Below, one piece after another: positions 59,106 to 64,000 of a DNA stretch of 64,000 nucleotides. The stretch comes from Escallonia rubra (taxonomy: Eukaryota > Streptophyta > Magnoliopsida > Escalloniales > Escalloniaceae). Under the pieces are notes generated by a model. It was not told the DNA's origin. It was given only the letters and a program-made list of their open reading frames with translations, and did not search any database. The position numbers were made by a program, and so were the translations under genes. Position 1 is the stretch's first letter; every line of letters begins with the position of its first letter. The stretch spans positions 248,001-312,000 of the forward strand of contig JAVXUO010001084.1 of assembly GCA_033065855.1 (NCBI GenBank), written 5' to 3'.

Positions 59106-59117
59106 CCAGAAGACCTT

Positions 59118-59470
59118 CACAGGCAGTGGTGGCGGCGCGATAGTGGTGGCAGCGCGGCAGTGGTGGCAGATCGGTAGTGGTGGCGGCGCGACAGTGGTGG
59201 CAGCGCGGCAGTGGTGGCGGCGCGACAGTGGTGGTAGCACGGCAGTGGTGGCGGCGCGACAGTGGTGGCAGATCGGCAGTGGTAGCGGCGCGACAGTGGG
59301 GGCAGCGCGGCAGTGGTGGCGGCGCGACAGTGGTGGCAGATCGGCAGTGGTGGCGGCGCGACAGTGGTGGCAGATCGGCAGTGGTGGCGGCGCGACAGTG
59401 GTGGCAGATCGGCAGTGGTCGCGGCGCGACAATGGTGGCAGCGCGGCAGTGGTGGCGGTGGTCCTTCGGT
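59118..59470. repeat. 18-bp GC-rich minisatellite in the CACTA E leader
   Basis: Units such as GGCGGCGCGACAGTGGTG alternate with GGCAGATCGGCAGTGGTG for about 340 bp. All six frames stay mostly open because the unit length is a multiple of three, giving repetitive peptides; I do not call a protein. Element B has a non-repetitive equivalent at 20520-20700. Confidence 0.88.
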
Positions 59471-59529
59471 TTTGAAGATGGGCGGCAGTGGCAGTGTCAG
59501 AAGGAATATCGCCGGTGAGAGAAGGAATA

Positions 59530-59625
59530 TCGCCGGTGAGAGAGAGAGGGAGAGAGAGAGAGAGAGACAAAGAGAGAGAGAGAGAGCAACGGGAGAAAGA
59601 AAGAGAGAGAGCAACGGGAGAAAGA
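59530..59625. repeat. (GA)n-rich tract
   Basis: GAGA repeats interrupted by two GCAACGGGAGAAAGAAA units; the complement is the CT leader of the minus-oriented element. Confidence 0.9.
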
Positions 59626-59639
59626 AAAGAAAGGGGATC

Positions 59640-59866
59640 TGATATTTTTAAGTCTTTTACCGACGGAACACATCCGTCGGTTAAAGTCTGTCGGGAAAAC
59701 CCTACTTTCACCGACGGGTGTGTTTAACGACGGAATAATTCCGTCGTTAAATAGTTTTACCGACGGACTTTTACCGACGGTTATTTCCGTCTCTGAAACG
59801 ACTTTTAGCGACGGAATTTAGTCCGTCGCTAAAAGTCCGTCGCTAATGCCCTCTTTTCTTGTAGTG
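59640..59866 (-). repeat. Right subterminal repeats and terminus of CACTA E
   Basis: ACCGACGGA, TTCCGTCGTTAAA and TTTAGCGACGGAATTTAGTC-type units end in TTTTCTTGTAGTG. Confidence 0.9.
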
Positions 59867-60442
59867 GCAAATCTGGGGCTTACTAGTGGCACCACAATGA
59901 TAGTAGGCGGTGGCTGGTTGGTGGGGTAATTAGAAAGGGCTCGATGGTGGATGGGTGGTGGTCAGATATGGTGGATGGGTGTGATTGCGGGTTGCTAGAG
60001 TCGTAGCTGGCGGTGGTGGGTTTTTAGGTCATGATAGAGGTTGGAATTCGTAGGTTGGTGGCCGTGGGGGGTTTGGTTGCAGGTAAGTTGTGGCGACAGG
60101 GCTTTGTAGGTTGGTGGTGGTAGTGAGCTCGGCAAGGGTGGTGGTAGAAATGAGTGGGTGGGGTGAGGGTTGGGGAGGAAGATAATCAAGTGGGTCAAAG
60201 GGAATAGATTGAGTGAAGAATTGATAACGTGCAAATGACACGGACACCATCTCATTTGTAAAGGACAAAGAGACTATTTTGCCTCTAAAAAATTAACAAA
60301 CATGTGGTCAAAGACCATTTTGACCGTTATTTGGTGCTGGAAACCAAGATTTTCAATTTTTTGGTGTTGGGTGTTAATTTTAAAATCTAGGGTGCTGGGT
60401 GCAACTGACCCCTAAGTATGGGGTGTAGCGTAAAATTAATCC

Positions 60443-60900
60443 GTTTGGAGATTAGATTGCCAATTTATATTTGGGCTTTTGCTTAACTCATTTAAAAGTT
60501 AAAGAATTTATTAAGTAACGGGTATTACACAATTTTAATACCTTTGGAATACTAGTTGGGTGCACATGGCTATTCTCGTTAGATATTAAGAAAATCAAAC
60601 ATTAACTTTGTTAGCAGTCATGTCGTTCTTATATAAATATGTGCTCAATTGTATGTTTTTATGTCCACAGGTAAACTCAATAATTAGACCAAGTCCAAGA
60701 GAGTATTCTGATTGCACACCAAATAGAATAACAATGGAAAGCAGCAAGTTATTAACCTTAATTATTTCTAAAGTACAACAAGCTATCATTTTCGACTTTA
60801 ATTTTCTTTTTTCAAGGGCTTTTCCAAGTCTCTTCATCGTCGATTATGATTGCATAGTCGAGAACTTCTTCACCAATCATTGTCCTTTAACTCTCTCGTC
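60443..60900. other. Unassigned AT-rich sequence
   Basis: Right flank of the MULE target site. Open frames at 60595-60922 on both strands have no motif. It may be the decayed continuation of the copia remnant to the right. Confidence 0.4.
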
Positions 60901-61580
60901 TTCTATTTTATATATATTTTGACGACAAAAATGAACGTCTTTTGATGGATAATTTTAGCCTTCTCAAGATTTTGCAGTTCATGCCATTAATTCTAAATGT
61001 GTTTTTTCCTTTTTCTAAGTTAGGTGTGTTGTACTTCAAAACCACATAGCTTGTAAAATATGGGTTGTGTCGTACATCTTTTATCTTTAGACTCTTTGAT
61101 GGTTGCAACAATATAATTTCAAATTTATGATTAATTAAACTCGGATTTTTTCTAGCACTCGAGTTTCATTTAAATTGTCACTATTTTTCATCATTTAGTT
61201 AGTCAAAACACTTCAGAAGTAGTCCGAAACTAATCTAGATTCTTTCATGCGTAAGGCTTCGAACTTGCTTCTTAAGGTTTGGAGACGATCTTTCTTCTCT
61301 TTCTCTGGGAAGTTTGGAGAATCTCCCCAGCTTTTTTGAAAGTAGTTGCACAAGCAATCTTTTGCACCATCGCATCATCCAAAGCTTTGATGGATGAACG
61401 AAAGAGCCTCTGGTCTTCCTTTCTAGACCTTGTAAGGCCTTCTTTGGAGTACACTCAATGCCACTTCACTTTGAGGCTCCGCAAAGCCCTTTTCTACCAC
61501 CTCCGACACATCTTCCGATCAAAGAATCGCCTTCATGTGAATACACGGCTTTTCATAGTTGTCTTTGGGGAATCGTAAGA
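60901..61580 (-). pseudogene. Decayed copia-type gag (UBN2-like)
   Basis: Reading the minus strand from 61580, short stretches in shifting frames match copia gag landmarks in order: a Tyr-rich start with MKAIL, then VVEKGFAEPQSEVALS, then RKEDQRLFRSSIKALDDAMV with KIACATTFKKAGEILQTS (61454-61272), then RMKESRLVSDYF-like text (about 61240) and TIKESKD (about 61090). Many stops and frameshifts and no LTRs nearby; a dead fragment. Confidence 0.65.
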
Positions 61581-62040
61581 TTTAAAATAGAACCATATCA
61601 TTGGCCATCACTTTGTCTCTCTCTGTTACTCACTTGAGCACCACTAACCTGGTGCTCGAATACTACTTTGTTGGAGATAAATAGTCGCTCAAACTCGCAA
61701 AACCACAAATACTAGGAGACATAAAAAATCTTTGAGAGAATACTGACATTCCACTTTATCCAAAATGATTGAAGTGCATTGCATCGAAAAGTAACTCCCA
61801 AAATTATAATAACCACATCATCACCACCCTACTATCGATACAATTACTAGGCCATATTTGTAAAGACTCTAGTAACATATGAATACTAACACTCCAGACT
61901 AAGTTAATTAATAAGATGTGACTAAGAAATAAAAAGATCAAGTATATTGTTACAATTAAATTTCAACGGTAGAAAGCTGGAATCTCCAAGTCTTATACGA
62001 TTAGCCGCCCCTGCAAGTGTCTCAGATCTCTTTGATTCAG
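61581..62040. other. Intergenic sequence and 3' flank of the PGG gene
   Basis: No gene seen. The minus-strand 3' UTR of the PGG-domain gene should lie in its right part. Confidence 0.45.
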
Positions 62041-62763
62041 CTAAAACAAAATGCGATCACTCTGCTTACCGAAGATGCCCGGCTTATACGTGGATTTCAT
62101 CAAGTCCAGAAGGAGGGGGAATTGCAACCACATAAATATGGTCACTGGTAAACCGGATAATACAGCCACAGGAGTAAGAATCCACCTTCCTTTGTACTCG
62201 AACAACATATATATGGTGGCAGTGAAGGCAATCATCATGGATATAATGGACAAGAAGAGGGTAAGAAGACCAATAATCAATCTCTTAGGTAGAGCATATA
62301 GAAAATCTTCTTCCCCGTAGCGTGATGTGAGGATGGACAGAAACATTAACAAAGAAGAGGTGGACGAGAAAAGAGCAAGTGCGTCTGATATGGCAAACAC
62401 AACGAAAGCCGGCTTATGAGTGAAAATCGGAAGGCCAGTGTCACCGTTGTTTCCACCTGGTACCGTAATGGCAGATGCGAACACTACAGTCACGATGAGT
62501 GCCGCTACGATTGTGCATGAATTAGCTGTATCTTTCATCCATTGTTCTCCATCTTTCACCAGTTCGTTGTGTGCCTTAGTAAATATCATTGCAGGTGTCA
62601 TTGATTCACTGTTCGCTCGTTCCTTATCTCTAGGCTGTGTAAATTTCTCAACTTCCTGCAAAAATTTGGTGATTTGGTGTCTAAGAGCATGTTTTGTTGT
62701 GAATGATGTACTGAGAAATTGTTGCATCACTAATTCCGGCGCCAGGCGCACGCGATGAGTATG
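62041..62763 (-). CDS. PGG-domain ankyrin-type membrane protein, C-terminal exon
   Basis: The open frame reads about 240 residues to a TAG at 62041-62043. It has no ATG at its head; an in-frame TAG with an AG acceptor at 62764-62766 suggests that it begins after an intron, so the exon start is tentative. Residues 33-75 carry the linker EVEKFTQP ... FTKAHNELVKDGEQWMKDTA. The PGG domain follows: ANSCTIVAALIVTVVFASAI (TM1), VPGGNNGDTGLPIF, then three more hydrophobic segments (about residues 114-144, 158-184 and 190-217). This is the C-terminal half of ACD6/ITN1-like proteins, which place ankyrin repeats in the cytosol and act in defence and stress signalling at membranes. No ankyrin exons were found to the window end, so they lie beyond it or the gene is truncated. 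The frame is intact. Confidence 0.85.
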   Translation of the reverse strand, partial: HTHRVRLAPELVMQQFLSTSFTTKHALRHQITKFLQEVEKFTQPRDKERANSESMTPAMIFTKAHNELVKDGEQWMKDTANSCTIVAALIVTVVFASAITVPGGNNGDTGLPIFTHKPAFVVFAISDALALFSSTSSLLMFLSILTSRYGEEDFLYALPKRLIIGLLTLFLSIISMMIAFTATIYMLFEYKGRWILTPVAVLSGLPVTIFMWLQFPLLLDLMKSTYKPGIFGKQSDRILF

Positions 62764-63085
62764 CTACCGCACATAATTACTCTTCCAAAAAATATATATA
62801 TATATACTCATAAAAACGCTGCACGCCTACGGTTTCTCTAATATCAAATCATCAAAAATGTTATTCACCGTAGCACAAGTACTAAACTACAAACAAATCC
62901 TATCAATAATTTAAGATCAAAAATATCATTGGATTCCGGTGTTGGAAAGTGGAAAAAAGAAGTAATAATTGCAGCATTGGTCGGTTTCATCTTTCAAAAT
63001 TTTCTCCATTTTCTTCTCTTCACCATTTTTTTTCCTTTTTTCTGTCTCAGACTTTATTCTCTTGGTGCCACATGTCATCCTTATA
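62764..63085. other. Upstream flank or intron of the PGG gene
   Basis: AT-rich DNA with a short (TA)n at 62792-62806 and no ankyrin coding text. If the PGG exon is the last of a gene, this is intron sequence. Confidence 0.4.
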
Positions 63086-63089
63086 GGAT

Positions 63090-63885
63090 GGTAGTTACTT
63101 AACACCAAAATAGGGTATTACACCAAAAGTGGTGTTCTCTTTATATATAGTACAAGTTATTGTAGCACACACGATGCGTGTATAAAGATAAAGTTAGCAA
63201 TATTACGATTTCATAATATCAAAGCCTGAGCTTTAGTATTTAGTTTTACTATATTTTTAATGAATTTTAAATTAAGAAAACTAAATTTTCTTATAATGCT
63301 ATTTGTGACAATTCTAGATAGATGGTTGTGTAACACCAAAAGAGATGTTACACCAAAACGAATATATTCCCTTTAAATGTAACGAGTTATCATGGCACAT
63401 GCAATGCATGTGCAAAAAGAAAGTTCATAATATCAATTTTGTTAAAAAAGATCAAGCATTAAATATAAGTGTTAAATGTCACATTCGATAAAATTAAATC
63501 TTGAATTGTAGAAAAATAAGTTAGTTATGTGTGTGGTAAAATAAGTTAGCAAAATATTATCATCATATCAAACTTAGCTTTAACTTTAAAAACAGTTTTT
63601 TAATGAATTTGAAATTATTAAAATCAGACATGTACAAAGATAAAGTTAGCAATATGATATTTTTGTAATATCAAGTTGTTTACTTTATAATTTATTTTAA
63701 TAATATTTTTTTTAATGAAGTTTAAATTATAAAAATCAAACATGTCTTTATATGTAGTTATTTACCATTTAAGATTTGTATTTTGTGTCATTTCTTTCTT
63801 AGAATGTCATTTGTCACTATTCTAGATAGGTAGTTGATAACACCAAAGAAGTGCTACACCAAAAAAGTTCTCTTTATATATAGTA
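63090..63885. repeat. Diverged repeats with ACACCAAAA and TTCTCTTTATATATAGTA
   Basis: ACACCAAAA pairs followed by TTCTCTTTATATATAGTA or a variant occur at about 63100-63150, 63333-63385 and 63838-63888. After the first two comes a small hairpin, CACACGATGCGTGTG or GCACATGCAATGCATGTGC, and a GATAAAGTTAGCAATAT block (63188, again at 63640). This looks like two or three copies of one non-coding element of roughly 240-500 bp. Helitron-type or MITE origin is possible; no clear ends were found. Confidence 0.55.
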
Positions 63886-64000
63886 TAGATAGATAGATAG
63901 ATAGAGATATTATATATATAGATTGATAGATAGGTTTGGAATTTCACCCGGGGGGAGAGAGGGAGGGAGGGAGGGAGAGAGAGAGGGAGAGAGAGAGAGA
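63884..64000. repeat. (GATA)n and (GGGA/GA)n microsatellites
   Basis: GATA units at 63886-63932, then GGGAGGGAGGGAG and GA repeats running to the window edge. Confidence 0.95.

Larger units (their letters stand above)
51747..59866 (-). mobile_element. Complete CACTA element E
   Basis: The terminus CACTACAAGAAAAT (51747) and the far terminus TTTTCTTGTAGTG (59866) are bounded by GCA on both sides (51744-51746 and 59867-59869). Genes run on the minus strand: DUF4216 (54933-54193) and Transposase_24 (54035-52397). TNP2 and DUF4218 are absent; in their place are a TAATTAGGG array, a GGACACGTGTCC array and a long TTTAGGG-rich higher-order repeat. It is therefore a non-autonomous derivative. Both ends are intact and gene decay is lower than in B, which suggests recent movement with help from another copy. 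Confidence 0.93.
50882..60442 (+). mobile_element. Non-autonomous MULE, split by CACTA E
   Basis: The left end GGATTAATTTTACGCTACAC is repeated, inverted, ending at 60442. Inverted similarity runs through CCCCATACTT, GGTGCTGGGTGC, TTTTAAAATC-TTGGT, GACCATTTTGACC and a GTGGGTCA / TGACCCAC block, at least 300 bp per side. Flanking 9-mers CTTTTGAGA (50873-50881) and GTTTGGAGA (60443-60451) agree at 7 of 9 positions, as expected for an aged Mutator-type duplication. Without the nested CACTA E it is about 1.44 kb. It encodes no transposase; the Pro/His-rich frames at 51122-51642 come from ACC-rich repeats that are complementary to GGTGGT repeats on the other side. Confidence 0.82.

Noticed and set aside
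59028-59727. Long overlapping frames on both strands with regular peptide repeats
   Set aside because: They arise from an 18-bp minisatellite whose unit is a multiple of three. No domain is present, and the homologous position in CACTA B lacks the repeat.

Overview
The window is nuclear DNA from a flowering plant. I think a eudicot is more likely than a grass, but the sequence does not settle this. It is AT-rich and consists almost entirely of transposable elements nested inside one another. The only ordinary host coding sequence I can support is the C-terminal exon of a PGG-domain, ankyrin-type membrane protein on the minus strand at 62041-62763. Most other long reading frames are broken transposon genes or translated simple repeats.

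Layout, left to right. (1) 1-6900: an old long LTR split by a Mutator-like element (MULE, 1051-6299). The MULE has TIRs of about 260 bp, a truncated FAR1-type transposase on the plus strand and, tail to tail with it, a broken Plant Mobile Domain (PMD, MAIN/MAIL-like) gene on the minus strand. (2) 6900-10190: low-information DNA with no recognised gene. (3) 10190-19881: CACTA element A, minus orientation, left end lost. It keeps pieces of TNP2, DUF4218, DUF4216 and Transposase_24, and carries a LINE fragment that itself contains a second LINE. (4) 19882-32751: a Sirevirus-like Ty1/copia element on the minus strand, cut by the complete CACTA element B (20104-29199, target duplication GTA). B holds a 2.3 kb solo LTR with duplication CTCAT. 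(5) 32752-34379: a Ty3/gypsy Tat-type pol fragment into which the copia element inserted. (6) 34380-35262: a hAT transposase fragment. (7) 35263-40655: CACTA C, minus orientation, with a 792-bp tandem duplication and a MITE. (8) 40660-44207: a long solo LTR (duplication GTATT). (9) 44253-45073: a non-autonomous hAT. (10) 46079-50648: CACTA debris and the 3' part of CACTA D, holding a 1.6 kb Pack-MULE-like element. (11) 50882-60442: a non-autonomous MULE with a 9-bp target duplication, split by the complete CACTA element E (51747-59866, duplication GCA). (12) 60443-64000: a decayed copia gag, the PGG gene, and AT-rich repeats.

The CACTA copies form two groups by their subterminal words: B, D and E use a palindrome based on TTCCGTCGCTAAA, while A and C use GCGGTCGCTAAA. 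Three TIR elements (1051-6299, 38033-38371, 48448-50039) share a less familiar design: a terminus abutting (TA)n, a subterminal hairpin beginning GATCTGG, and repeated 21-bp palindromes of the form TCCGCTACA...TGTAGCGGA. The first of these carries the transposase and PMD genes and is the best candidate here for a little-described system. Every boundary and homology statement comes from reading the sequence; no database search was run.
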